A stretch of 64,000 bases of DNA, taken from the NCBI RefSeq assembly GCF_003026215.1, contig NZ_PYOC01000013.1, forward strand, positions 62,001 to 126,000. The letters are read 5' to 3'. The translations under genes and the position numbers were made by a program. A model generated the notes under the pieces. That model was given only the letters and a program-made list of their open reading frames with translations. It was not told the origin of the DNA and searched no databases. Shown here in pieces: positions 45,918 through 54,081 of this stretch (position 1 is its first letter; each line of letters starts with the position of its first letter). Origin of the DNA: Photobacterium indicum (GTDB lineage: Bacteria; Pseudomonadota; Gammaproteobacteria; Enterobacterales; Vibrionaceae).

Positions 45918-46074
45918 GGGAAATTCCTACTTATTGGGGCTCATGATACCCATACCCGATACCGACTTGGCATGATGATATTACCGGAGTTTTCTCCTCA
46001 TCCCAAACTCAATATTCACGCTTTACCTAATGATTCACCCTGATTTCTTACCCACTGTATGATCTAACCTTTCA

Positions 46075-46095
46075 TAAAAAAGAGCCCTCAGGCTC
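46075..46095 (-). terminator. Terminator after the small lipoprotein gene
   Basis: GAGCC/GGCTC with a four-base loop. On the minus strand it is followed by a run of six T. It ends a minus-strand transcript just beyond the 58-residue ORF and upstream of fabV. Confidence 0.7.
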
Positions 46096-46124
46096 GTTGT
46101 GATTTTACAAATGGCTACCTCTGC

Positions 46125-46301
46125 TCATGCTTCACTCGGCTGTAGAATAAGAATCGGGTATGTCTTTGGTGTCATCTCCATTGTTCTATAAAGTTCCATA
46201 TATTGTTGACGAAACTGATGATCAGGTTGATGAGTGGCTGTCGTGCTAGTACAGCCAACCATTAGCATACCAAGTAGATGAACATACAGAAATTTACCCA
46301 T
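46125..46301 (-). CDS. Putative small lipoprotein
   Basis: A 58-residue ORF with a short hydrophobic start, MGKFLYVHLLGMLMVGC, followed by TSTTATHQ. The LMVGC stretch looks like a lipoprotein signal-peptidase II site, with Cys17 as the lipidated residue. The mature ~42 residues are polar and end KTYPILILQPSEA. A terminator lies 30 bases downstream on the same strand. The Shine-Dalgarno is weak. I do not recognise a family and conservation was not tested. Confidence 0.5.
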   Translation of the reverse strand: MGKFLYVHLLGMLMVGCTSTTATHQPDHQFRQQYMELYRTMEMTPKTYPILILQPSEA

Positions 46302-46560
46302 AGATAAGGCTCATTTTCACGGCATAGTTAAACAAGCTACGACCTAAAACACCTGATATAACACGAACTAACTTGATTAATTGCCTGCGACTATCCTGTA
46401 TTAAGTGTAAGTCACTTTCTCATATTTGGGACAGCACGGTATAAAGAGAGGGGAAAGTAGAGCTCTGGTGAACCCTGTTCTAGGATTCTGCACCCCTACC
46501 TTCTTTAGCAAAATTCAGACGTAAAAAAACCGCTAACAGAGTAGCGGTTTCTTTGAATCT
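46302..46560. other. Non-coding region beside the tRNA-Ser locus
   Basis: About 250 bases without a credible ORF. From 46467 it repeats, with changes, the sequence at 46757-46849 immediately downstream of tRNA-Ser(UGA), including a copy of that gene's terminator at 46523-46549. Confidence 0.5.
46514..46558. repeat. Direct repeat, copy 1 (with terminator hairpin)
   Basis: A 45-base segment (starting TTCAGACGTAAAAAAACCGC, ending TCTTTGAAT) recurs at 46804-46848 with one difference. It contains the ACCGCTA/TAGCGGT hairpin that ends tRNA transcription in copy 2. Confidence 0.85.
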
Positions 46561-46592
46561 GGTGGAGTGTTCTGGGTGAGGTGGATTTGGAA
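46560..46592 (-). pseudogene. Degenerate tRNA 3' end
   Basis: TGGTGGAG followed by GGATTTGGAAC resembles a tRNA 3' end with a T-loop (CCA, acceptor and GGATTTGAAC on the minus strand), but base pairing is lost. It occupies the place after repeat copy 1 that tRNA-Ser(UGA) occupies after copy 2. Confidence 0.4.
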
Positions 46593-46622
46593 CAAATCTC
46601 TCTTACCACATGCGCTAAACGC

Positions 46623-46654
46623 AAAAAGGGCGCTGATTTATCAGCGCCCTTTTC
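46623..46654. terminator. Hairpin terminator beside truncated tRNA-Ser copy
   Basis: AAAAAGGGCGCTGA/TCAGCGCCCTTTT around a TTTA loop. It directly follows, on the minus strand, the truncated tRNA-Ser fragment at 46657-46680, as if it once ended a tRNA transcript. Confidence 0.8.
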
Positions 46655-46656
46655 TA

Positions 46657-46680
46657 AATGTGGCGGAGAGATAGGGATTT
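46657..46680 (-). pseudogene. Truncated tRNA-Ser(UGA) 3' fragment
   Basis: Twenty-four bases, AATG plus TGGCGGAGAGATAGGGATTT, are identical to 46847-46870, the CCA, acceptor arm and part of the T arm of tRNA-Ser(UGA). The rest of a tRNA is missing: after position 46680 the sequence is unrelated. It lies 190 bases from the intact gene. Confidence 0.75.
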
Positions 46681-46803
46681 ATTACTCGCAAGCTCGTACC
46701 CTTCGGGCTATTGCCTTTTCGCACCTTCGGTACGGGCAATGTGCTTTCGCTTCGCTCAGGTGAACCCAGTCTAGGGTTCTGCATCCCTATCTGATTAGCA
46801 AAC

Positions 46804-46848
46804 TTCAGGCGTAAAAAAACCGCTAACAGAGTAGCGGTTTCTTTGAAT
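46804..46848. repeat. Direct repeat, copy 2
   Basis: The partner of 46514-46558, lying directly downstream of tRNA-Ser(UGA) on the minus strand. Confidence 0.85.
46813..46839 (-). terminator. Terminator of the tRNA-Ser operon
   Basis: AACCGCTA/TAGCGGTT hairpin; on the minus strand it is followed by seven T, 11 bases after the CCA of tRNA-Ser(UGA). Confidence 0.85.
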
Positions 46849-46849
46849 G

Positions 46850-46940
46850 TGGCGGAGAGATAGGGATTTGAACCCTAGAAGGGCTATAAACCCTTGCCGG
46901 TTTTCAAGACCGGTGCTTTCGACCACTCAGCCATCTCTCC
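46850..46940 (-). tRNA. tRNA-Ser (anticodon UGA)
   Basis: The minus strand folds as a class II tRNA. Acceptor GGAGAGA pairs with TCTCTCC, discriminator G, encoded CCA. The anticodon stem-loop is CCGGTCTTGAAAACCGG with anticodon TGA, there is a long variable arm, and the T loop is GGTTCAAATCC. Length 91 with CCA. It lies 24 bases after tRNA-Ser(GGA) in the same orientation, so they form one transcript. Confidence 0.95.
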
Positions 46941-46964
46941 GTTTTTATATCTCTAAAAGAGATA

Positions 46965-47052
46965 TGGCGGTGAGGGAGGGATTCGAACCCTCGATACGTT
47001 GCCGTATACACACTTTCCAGGCGTGCTCCTTCAGCCACTCGGACACCTCACC
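46965..47052 (-). tRNA. tRNA-Ser (anticodon GGA), copy 1
   Basis: Acceptor GGTGAGG pairs with CCTCACC, discriminator G, encoded CCA. The anticodon loop is CTGGAAA with GGA, a long variable arm carries ATACGGCAACGTAT, and the T loop is GGTTCGAATCC. Length 88 with CCA. Identical to the gene at 52071-52158. Confidence 0.96.
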
Positions 47053-47295
47053 ACATTGTTGCCAAGACGCTCTACGTCTCAACGGCGGCTAATGTAATGT
47101 TTTAGAACGATAGGGTCAAGGGGTTTTCTTCAAACAACTCTTGTTTGTCGACTATTAGCCCAAATCGCCTCATTCTTAATCCAATCAATTCTATTTATTC
47201 ACTGCTACACTTTTATTTTGAAGTAATTCAATACGTTTTATCGTAAGTTTATGGTTTAGGGCCTTCATGATTATGGATTTTATATAGGCATATCT

Positions 47296-50200
47296 ATGTT
47301 AAAAGCGCACCACTTTCTCTTTTTTCTCTTTCTGTCTCTTCTTACTGCTTTTTCGACGATAGCAGACGAGATTGAAGATTCGCAGGCTGCGTTAACCAGC
47401 AAAATTGAAGAACTTAACCAATTACCGAACACCCCCGAAACAATCAAAGAACTTGATAGCTATTTACAAGCACAAAACCAGATTGATAAAACTAAAGAAT
47501 TTAATATTAGAACACGTCAGTATCAGATGGTTACTGAAACATTCCCGCAAGAGGCTGATAAACTAAAACAAAAAATTGCCGCTTATTCTTCAACTGAATT
47601 TCCTGATTTTTTTGAGTGGGGCAAAGAAGAGTTAACCCTTGAAATTGCCGATCAAGACAGCGCTTTAGTTCAATTAGAAGTCACACGAAAAAATGACAAA
47701 AATCTTCTACTTGAAATTGAACATGGAATTGATGAGTTTTCTTATCAATCAGAAGCACTTCGAGTAAAAATAAAGAAAGTGGAAACCAAACTAGCAAAGA
47801 CTCAGCATGACAGTGGTGATACCGCAGCTCTGAATGAAACCCTGTTATTCAAGATCGAACAACAATTTTATATTAGCCAAGTCTTTATGCTGGAAGCCGA
47901 ACAACTTAGTTCAGGTAATCGCCGTACGTTAACTAAATTTAAAATCACCTATGCCAATTTAGAAATTGAAGCTCGTCAGGCCTACCGCAATAACTTGCAA
48001 AACATGCTGAACCGCGTACTTCGAACCAGCGCTGATACAAATATTGAAAACAGTAATGAGTTACAAGAAAATTTAATTGATCAGCCACCAGTACTTCGTC
48101 AGTTAATTATAACAAATCAACGACTGTCATCTTCATTTGGTAGCTTCTCTACGAAAAGAGAGCAAGTACAGCAACAGATAAAAACAACGAATGAACAAAT
48201 CACCATCGTATCTAAAACAGCTGATGACTTAGATATGATGTCTGAATGGCTTAAGCTAAGCCCTGCATTCAGTGAAAGTCTTCGAACCCGAATAGACCGT
48301 TTACCCTCTAACCCTCCTATTGAAGCCTTAAACAAAAATATTGCTCAGAACCAAATCAATAAATATGAGTATCAGCAACAACACGATACTTTATCTGAAC
48401 GTGCAAAAAACCTCACTGAAATTGAGGCTCTCACACCAGAACAACAAAAAACGGCAAAGAAACTCATCAGTGCTAATTTGGCTTTATTAAAAAAAGTAAT
48501 AGCTGCTTCAGATACTTTAATCTACCAACAAGCAACATTAACCGTGGCTTTTGATCGGTTAAATAACATGCTTATTGATTTAAAAACTGAAGCTACAAAG
48601 CGACTTTTTTGGGCACCAGATGCCAAGACATTTAGCCTAAATCTTATTACCGATACGTGGGAAAAACTAAAATGGTTTTTCTCACCATTCCAATGGGTTA
48701 ATTTATTAAAAGCCCCCGCCGTAATAGAAAAACTAAAGCTCTTTATTGGTATCGGTATTATCGCCCTTATTATTATGAGTTTAAATTGGTGTCGTAGCCG
48801 TTGGCTTAAATACCTTGAGAAAACGAGCCAAAAAATAGGAAAAGTGACACAAGACAAATTCAGTTACAGCTATATCAATGTCTTTCTCTCTTTCTGCCTT
48901 GCTTGGCCTGTACCCATTATTGTCGCCATTACGGGTCTATTATTCAGCTATGCCTGGCAGTACCCTTTCGTTCATCATTTAGGCCAAGCTTTATCATTAC
49001 CTTTGGCTTTAGTTGTTTATTGTTTCATGCGTGAAATAGTAAGAGATAATGGCTTATTTATCAGCCACTTTAATTGGGATAAAAGTGTCGTAAACAAAAC
49101 GTTTATACATTATCGGAATCTATTATGGATCTACCTTCCGATGATGGTGATTCAAAACTTCACCTACCTTTATAGTGATATTGATATTAGTGGTACTCTC
49201 GGGCGTTTAGCCTTTATTATCAGTAATATTGCCGTCAGTTATTTTCACTGGCGCATGTGGCAAGTAAAATTACCGATGACTTATGGCGATGTGCCTGAAG
49301 GTAAGGCACATATTGGTCACCACATTTTTTGGTGGGCACTGATTCTAATTCCTCAAGGTTTAAACTATGCGGCTTTAAATGGTTATTTAGGTTCATCTCA
49401 AATCGTTATGAATAAGATGGAAATGTCTGCCGTTATCGGTGTGATTACTCTGCTTATTTATTACTTAGTAAAGCGTTTAATGCTCATTCAAAAACGTCGT
49501 TTGGCCTTCGAGCGAGCCAAAATAAAACGCCAAGAAATCATCGCTCAACGACAAGCTGAAGTACTTGAAGACAAAGATGATGCCCCAATAAGCAGTGAAT
49601 TACACATTGAAATAGAAGAACCAGAGGTTGATCTTGATAAAATTAGTGCGCAATCTTTACGTTTATTACGTTCATTGTTATTACTGATTTATGTCGCCGT
49701 ATTGTCATTGATATGGGACGACCTATATCAAGCAATCACGCTACTTGAAGATATTTCACTTTGGGATGTGACAAGTACCATTAATGGCATAGAACAACTC
49801 AGCGCAATTACAATTAAGAGTGTTTTACTGGCCATTCTCGCTATCTTCTTAACGGGTATTCTCGCGCGAGATTTACCCGGTGCAATGGAGCTACTCATAC
49901 TCCAGCACCTTGATCTTAGCCCTGGTACTGGTTATGCCATTACTTCCCTCACCCGCTACTTCGCTATCTTCACTGGTATTATTATCGGCTCTGGGTTGAT
50001 TGGTTTCGATTGGAGTAAAATGCAATGGCTCGTTGCGGCACTTGGTGTTGGTATCGGCTTTGGTATGCAGGAAATCTTTGCTAACTTTATTTCTGGTATC
50101 ATTATTTTATTTGAAAAACCAATTCGAATTGGCGATACCGTCACTATTAGGGAGTTGACGGGTGTTGTGGCAAAAATTAAAACACGTGCAACAACCATCG

Positions 50201-50604
50201 TTGATTGGGATCGCAAAGAAGTTATCGTGCCCAACAAATCCTTTGTTACCGAGCAGTTTATTAACTGGTCACTATCAGATGCCATAACTCGAGTAACACT
50301 TACAATCAGTGTTCAATATGTATCTGATAGCGAATTAGTTACCCAGTTATTATTTGAAGCCGCCGATGAATGTGAGTTAGTACTGGATAACCCCGCACCT
50401 GAAGTGTTCTTTTTAGGGCTAACCGCAAACTGCCAGAATTTTGAAGTGCGTGCTTATGCGGCAGAAACAGGGCATCGTTTAGGGTTAACCCATGACTTAC
50501 ATTGCCGAATCAAAAATAAATTTATCAAACATGATATCTCCATTGCGTCACCTCAGTTGGAAGTATCGATAAAAGATAAAATGGCGCACCCTTTTGCTAA
50601 ATAG
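47296..50604 (+). CDS. Large mechanosensitive channel, MscK/MscM type
   Basis: A 1102-residue MscS-superfamily channel that opens under membrane tension. A signal peptide (about 1-23) precedes a ~450-residue periplasmic coiled-coil region. About ten membrane segments follow (from 490). The pore helix and beta domain are ALGVGIGFGMQEIFANFISG, FEKPIRIGDTVTI and DRKEVIVPNKSFVTEQFINWSLSD (about 910-1000). Length and layout fit KefA/MscK (1120 in E. coli) and YjeP/MscM (1107); I cannot separate these two. It lies between two identical tRNA-Ser(GGA) genes. Confidence 0.9.
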   Translation: MLKAHHFLFFLFLSLLTAFSTIADEIEDSQAALTSKIEELNQLPNTPETIKELDSYLQAQNQIDKTKEFNIRTRQYQMVTETFPQEADKLKQKIAAYSSTEFPDFFEWGKEELTLEIADQDSALVQLEVTRKNDKNLLLEIEHGIDEFSYQSEALRVKIKKVETKLAKTQHDSGDTAALNETLLFKIEQQFYISQVFMLEAEQLSSGNRRTLTKFKITYANLEIEARQAYRNNLQNMLNRVLRTSADTNIENSNELQENLIDQPPVLRQLIITNQRLSSSFGSFSTKREQVQQQIKTTNEQITIVSKTADDLDMMSEWLKLSPAFSESLRTRIDRLPSNPPIEALNKNIAQNQINKYEYQQQHDTLSERAKNLTEIEALTPEQQKTAKKLISANLALLKKVIAASDTLIYQQATLTVAFDRLNNMLIDLKTEATKRLFWAPDAKTFSLNLITDTWEKLKWFFSPFQWVNLLKAPAVIEKLKLFIGIGIIALIIMSLNWCRSRWLKYLEKTSQKIGKVTQDKFSYSYINVFLSFCLAWPVPIIVAITGLLFSYAWQYPFVHHLGQALSLPLALVVYCFMREIVRDNGLFISHFNWDKSVVNKTFIHYRNLLWIYLPMMVIQNFTYLYSDIDISGTLGRLAFIISNIAVSYFHWRMWQVKLPMTYGDVPEGKAHIGHHIFWWALILIPQGLNYAALNGYLGSSQIVMNKMEMSAVIGVITLLIYYLVKRLMLIQKRRLAFERAKIKRQEIIAQRQAEVLEDKDDAPISSELHIEIEEPEVDLDKISAQSLRLLRSLLLLIYVAVLSLIWDDLYQAITLLEDISLWDVTSTINGIEQLSAITIKSVLLAILAIFLTGILARDLPGAMELLILQHLDLSPGTGYAITSLTRYFAIFTGIIIGSGLIGFDWSKMQWLVAALGVGIGFGMQEIFANFISGIIILFEKPIRIGDTVTIRELTGVVAKIKTRATTIVDWDRKEVIVPNKSFVTEQFINWSLSDAITRVTLTISVQYVSDSELVTQLLFEAADECELVLDNPAPEVFFLGLTANCQNFEVRAYAAETGHRLGLTHDLHCRIKNKFIKHDISIASPQLEVSIKDKMAHPFAK

Positions 50605-50619
50605 TTATTCGGCAATATA

Positions 50620-51099
50620 TTACACTTCTTGATGCTGAGGCTCTGGGTGCGATAGCTCACGACAGTAGCCAGGTACTTTAAACATACGACGGCATACATC
50701 TAAGAATTGCCCATAAACAATACCCAACGCCCCAGAAACAAAGGCATTACTTGTTACTGCGGTAATGATTTGATCGGTACCTGCACCTACAGCCAATAAA
50801 ATACAAGCATAAACCGGTGACTGAAATAACACATATGCCACCATGTCTGATATGCCCTTCATCCAACTAGAGGGAGATAATCGATGACCTGTGCGTAATA
50901 GATAATCGCGGAACACACCGTATGGCCAGGCAATCGCAATGTTTACAGGGATCGACAAGGTTCGTGATGCTAAAGACTGCTCGAGGGTCATACCCGACAC
51001 GAAAACTTCAATCATCATGCCTGTAATAAAACTAAAAATAACCATGGCAAACGTATCTGCCGCTGCGTTACGCATATTGAATTGACCTTTGACAGACAT
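50620..51099 (-). CDS. alaE: L-alanine exporter AlaE
   Basis: A small inner-membrane exporter of L-alanine with four hydrophobic segments. AADTFAMVIFSFITGMMIEVF, IPVNIAIAWPYGVFRDY and AYVLFQSPVYACILLAVGA match E. coli AlaE as remembered. I place the start at ATG 51099 (MSVKGQFNMRNAAADT), with GGGGG six bases upstream. This gives 159 residues, near the 149 of E. coli; an upstream in-frame ATG at 51177 adds 26 hydrophobic residues without homology. It converges with the channel gene. Confidence 0.9.
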   Translation of the reverse strand: MSVKGQFNMRNAAADTFAMVIFSFITGMMIEVFVSGMTLEQSLASRTLSIPVNIAIAWPYGVFRDYLLRTGHRLSPSSWMKGISDMVAYVLFQSPVYACILLAVGAGTDQIITAVTSNAFVSGALGIVYGQFLDVCRRMFKVPGYCRELSHPEPQHQEV

Positions 51100-51177
51100 T
51101 TTAAACCCCCAAGCTATAGCAAATAAAACCAGATTATTAGGTAATAATAGAAAGTTGAACTGGATATTTAACATCAT

Positions 51178-51860
51178 CCAGTTGATTTGCGTATTAGAAC
51201 AGGTTTTTATTAAAATAAAATACTAAAGTTTTTATATGTTGGTAAATTTACCACTGGTTTTAACCTCGTTTTTAGAACAATTTACTACCCACGCACCACT
51301 CACGTGCCACATCGATAAAAAACACCAAACTGAAGCCTTATTTAACTATCATAAGTTGCATTAAAAGCACTTTTAAAAGGCAGTAAACACATAAAATCAA
51401 TCAATACCGACTACAATCATTCCGTAATGGATATTTACCCATAAAATATGAAAATAAAACCAAGCAGTAATTAAAACAACAAACAATAAAAATAAATCAT
51501 TCAATAACAGGTGGTTATAGGCACAACATGAAATAAAAAATCAAGCCATGAATAACCAACATTGAACAATAAAAATATAACGGATAATTAACCAGTATCT
51601 TCTTACATTTATCCAGATAAATTCTTAACAAAGCACACTATCGCCACAAGGCATATAAAAGTAACATTTATCGCCATGCATTTGTCATCATAATTAAAGT
51701 ATAAAATCAGAATAAATGACTCCATTTCTATCGATAAATCATGATTTACAACCAGAGAGATCAAAAAACAAATCACATCAAACTGAAAGTTAATTACATA
51801 TTGTTCACACTTCCAACAATCACAATACAAAATCACCTTGGTATCAAATATCAGACAAAG
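51178..51860. other. AT-rich intergenic region upstream of alaE
   Basis: About 680 strongly A-rich bases contain the alaE promoter. A 94-codon open frame lies on the minus strand (51609-51893). Its composition and lack of an RBS suggest chance. No repeats or RNA genes were recognised in this part. Confidence 0.45.
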
Positions 51861-51883
51861 AAAAAGCACCATTACGGTGCTTC
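51861..51883 (-). terminator. Intrinsic terminator with no known upstream gene
   Basis: AAGCACC/GGTGCTT with a five-base loop. On the minus strand it is followed by TTTTTC. It is the 3' boundary of a structured region (51884-52035) with no coding sequence. Confidence 0.75.
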
Positions 51884-52035
51884 TAATTGACATTAACTAA
51901 GATCTTCTGGGTATAACAAGGCGCTGGTATGAGATATACCCAGTCAACATCGAGTCGTCTTGAAAGACTAAATGCCGCATAGAGGCATTGAAGAAAAGGT
52001 GGGGTTATTCAGGCTATTTATGGTATTACAGATAG
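51861..52035 (-). ncRNA. Candidate structured small RNA
   Basis: Between the terminator of tRNA-Ser(GGA) copy 2 and the intrinsic terminator at 51861 lie about 150 non-coding bases that can form three hairpins. These are ATGCC/GGCAT near 51971-51987, AGTC/GACT near 51955-51971, and an eight-base TGGGTATA/TATACCCA pair closing a ~20-base loop near 51908-51943. The ordered hairpins plus terminator suggest a minus-strand RNA. I could not identify a promoter or a known family. Confidence 0.3.
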
Positions 52036-52059
52036 CAAAAAGCCGTCACGAGGACGGCT
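52036..52059 (-). terminator. Terminator of tRNA-Ser(GGA) copy 2
   Basis: AGCCGTC (52041-52047) pairs with GACGGCT (52053-52059) around a five-base loop; on the minus strand TTTT follows. It lies 12 bases after the tRNA CCA. Confidence 0.8.
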
Positions 52060-52070
52060 TCTTTAAATGA

Positions 52071-52158
52071 TGGCGGTGAGGGAGGGATTCGAACCCTCGA
52101 TACGTTGCCGTATACACACTTTCCAGGCGTGCTCCTTCAGCCACTCGGACACCTCACC
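52071..52158 (-). tRNA. tRNA-Ser (anticodon GGA), copy 2
   Basis: Base-for-base identical over 88 bases to the gene at 46965-47052: same acceptor GGTGAGG, anticodon GGA, long variable arm and encoded CCA. Here it is not followed by a tRNA-Ser(UGA) gene but by its own terminator. Confidence 0.96.
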
Positions 52159-52425
52159 ACAAATTGTCGCTGAACACGAATGTCACAACGGAGCGCTACT
52201 ATAGTGACCATATAAGGATCGGTCAACAAAAATCATCTAAACGTCTTATAATTGTTCACTTTTTGATAAAATTAAAATACTACGCATAAAATATAACGTT
52301 GTGGCTACTGCTCATATTGCTACAATACCTCGCATCATTACTTATTATTCATTGCCTTTCACTCTGTATATATTCGAGTAGGTCAATGAGTAGTAGTCAA
52401 TACAAGAGATTAATCGAGATTAACT

Positions 52426-53007
52426 ATGTCTTCACAGTCACAACTGGGTGCATTACTGCAAGACCCTGAGCTAACAAACCACCTTTTAACTGAAGCGCAA
52501 ACGCATGGTTTTGTGACTGCAATGGCAGCTGCACCGCATTTGTTAGACCCTTCAGAATGGTTGGCATACCTATGGGGTGGCGATGAAACATCTCCATTTA
52601 CCAGCCACGAAGATCTTGAAGCTTACGCTAATGCAGTTATTAATATCTGGAATGAAAGCCGTGAGTCCTTATTAGAAGGCACATGGCAATGGCCTGAAAC
52701 CTGTGTACTTGATGACGCTGAACTCGTATCAGAAGAAACACGTGATTTTGCTGAAGGTATGCTACAAGGCTGGCAGCTAGCACGTGATGATTGGGAAAAC
52801 ATTATGCCTGAGCATAGTGAAGATAACGCCCTATTAGGTGGCGTATTGCTATCAATCACGCTTCTATACGATCCAGAAAATGCAATGGTCGCATTATCTG
52901 AAGAAGGCGCAGATGCACTGGCACAATTTGAAGAGATCTTTGCAGCAGTACCGAATATGCTATGTGGCTTAACACAGCGTGCACAAGCATTAGTGACGCT
53001 TCACTAA
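52426..53007 (+). CDS. UPF0149 family protein (YgfB/YecA-like)
   Basis: A 193-residue acidic helical protein. The N-terminal HGFVTAMAAAPHLLDPSEWLAYLWGG, then WPETCVLDD and FAEGMLQGWQLARDDW, are the UPF0149 pattern. There is no C-terminal SEC-C zinc motif, so it is not full-length YecA. Function is unknown. It is monocistronic and ends at a strong bidirectional terminator. Confidence 0.85.
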   Translation: MSSQSQLGALLQDPELTNHLLTEAQTHGFVTAMAAAPHLLDPSEWLAYLWGGDETSPFTSHEDLEAYANAVINIWNESRESLLEGTWQWPETCVLDDAELVSEETRDFAEGMLQGWQLARDDWENIMPEHSEDNALLGGVLLSITLLYDPENAMVALSEEGADALAQFEEIFAAVPNMLCGLTQRAQALVTLH

Positions 53008-53059
53008 TTACGCGTACTTATTCAAGAGCACAGCATCACAAGGCTGCTGCGCAGAAATG

Positions 53060-53104
53060 AAAAAGGGTTGCCCCATGTTATGACAAATAACGGGCAACCT
53101 TTTT
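53060..53104. terminator. Bidirectional terminator between UPF0149 and BASS genes
   Basis: AAAAAGGGTTGCCC/GGGCAACCTTTTT around an 18-base loop, suited to both convergent genes. Confidence 0.85.
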
Positions 53105-53133
53105 CTTATGCGGTCTTTCAATTACAACTTCAA

Positions 53134-53994
53134 CTAAGACTTCGGCAGTATGGCAGCTTGTCGTTTACTTCGATGAATAATCACCAATGCCGGTATATTC
53201 ATGAGCACACCATACAATAACGGGGTTAATGCTAACTCCGGTCTTTGTAATTGTACAACAGCCACAAAAATAGCCGTTCCAGCATTTTGAATACCAACCT
53301 CTATTGCTAACGTTTTGACTAATCTCTTATCGCCTCGCAATGCTTTCGCGACAATTACACCAAGAATCATCCCGCTCAAGCACAATACGATTGCAGCAAT
53401 AGACCCAACTGAAAATAGCTGGTTAAAGACTTTGGTGTTTGCAGCTAACGTAATGGTTACGGTGAAAAACAATGCCCATAATGACGATCGTCCAGCGAAG
53501 GAGATAAACGAAGAAAACCATAGAGCTTTAATATATTGCTTCATGATCATACCGATCATCACAGGTACAAACGTGACAGCAGTTAATTGTAATATTGCCA
53601 TCTTAACGGGTATAACCAACTGAGCATCGCTGAGCACTAAAGGCAGCATCAGTGGCAAGCTTATTGGAATAATTAAGCTACTGATCGCGGTCATACTTAT
53701 CGATAGCGCAGTATCACCACCACTCAAATGCGTAATAGCATTGGACGATGCCCCACCCGGTGCTAGCGCCAATAGCCATAAGCCAACGGCAATAGGTTCT
53801 GGTAACGCCAACAGATGAATCAATACGTAGGCAAGTAAGGGTAAACCAATTAATTGAGCGGCTAAACCTGCCAGTATTTTTTTCGGAAAAGTCGCAACAC
53901 GTTTAAAATCAGCAAGGGTTAATGTGAGGCCAACACAATACATCATCCATGCTAACGCGAGCGGTAATGCAATGGTTAACATTGTCTGGCTCAT
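53134..53994 (-). CDS. Bile acid:sodium symporter family (BASS) transporter
   Basis: A 286-residue polytopic membrane protein with about nine or ten TM segments. GLWLLALAPGGASSNAITHLSGGDTALSISM is the BASS core with the crossing-helix residues, and EVGIQNAGTAIFVAV the second conserved helix. Bacterial members move organic acids with sodium. The substrate is unknown. It stands alone. Confidence 0.87.
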   Translation of the reverse strand: MSQTMLTIALPLALAWMMYCVGLTLTLADFKRVATFPKKILAGLAAQLIGLPLLAYVLIHLLALPEPIAVGLWLLALAPGGASSNAITHLSGGDTALSISMTAISSLIIPISLPLMLPLVLSDAQLVIPVKMAILQLTAVTFVPVMIGMIMKQYIKALWFSSFISFAGRSSLWALFFTVTITLAANTKVFNQLFSVGSIAAIVLCLSGMILGVIVAKALRGDKRLVKTLAIEVGIQNAGTAIFVAVVQLQRPELALTPLLYGVLMNIPALVIIHRSKRQAAILPKS

Positions 53995-54081
53995 AGAAAA
54001 GCATTCCTTATCTTTATTTTAAATAGCACATAAAAATGGCGACCACATGGTCGCCACTTAAAAGACTGAGGCCCCGCACAA

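Noticed and set aside
46581..47092. Two open frames (46581-46763 and 46847-47092) over the tRNA-Ser locus
   Set aside because: They run antisense through tRNA genes, tRNA fragments and terminators; the apparent coding potential comes from tRNA sequence.
51609..51893. 94-codon open frame on the minus strand in the AT-rich gap before alaE
   Set aside because: The composition is that of random AT-rich DNA, there is no ribosome binding site, and its 5' end overlaps an intrinsic terminator. No family is recognisable.
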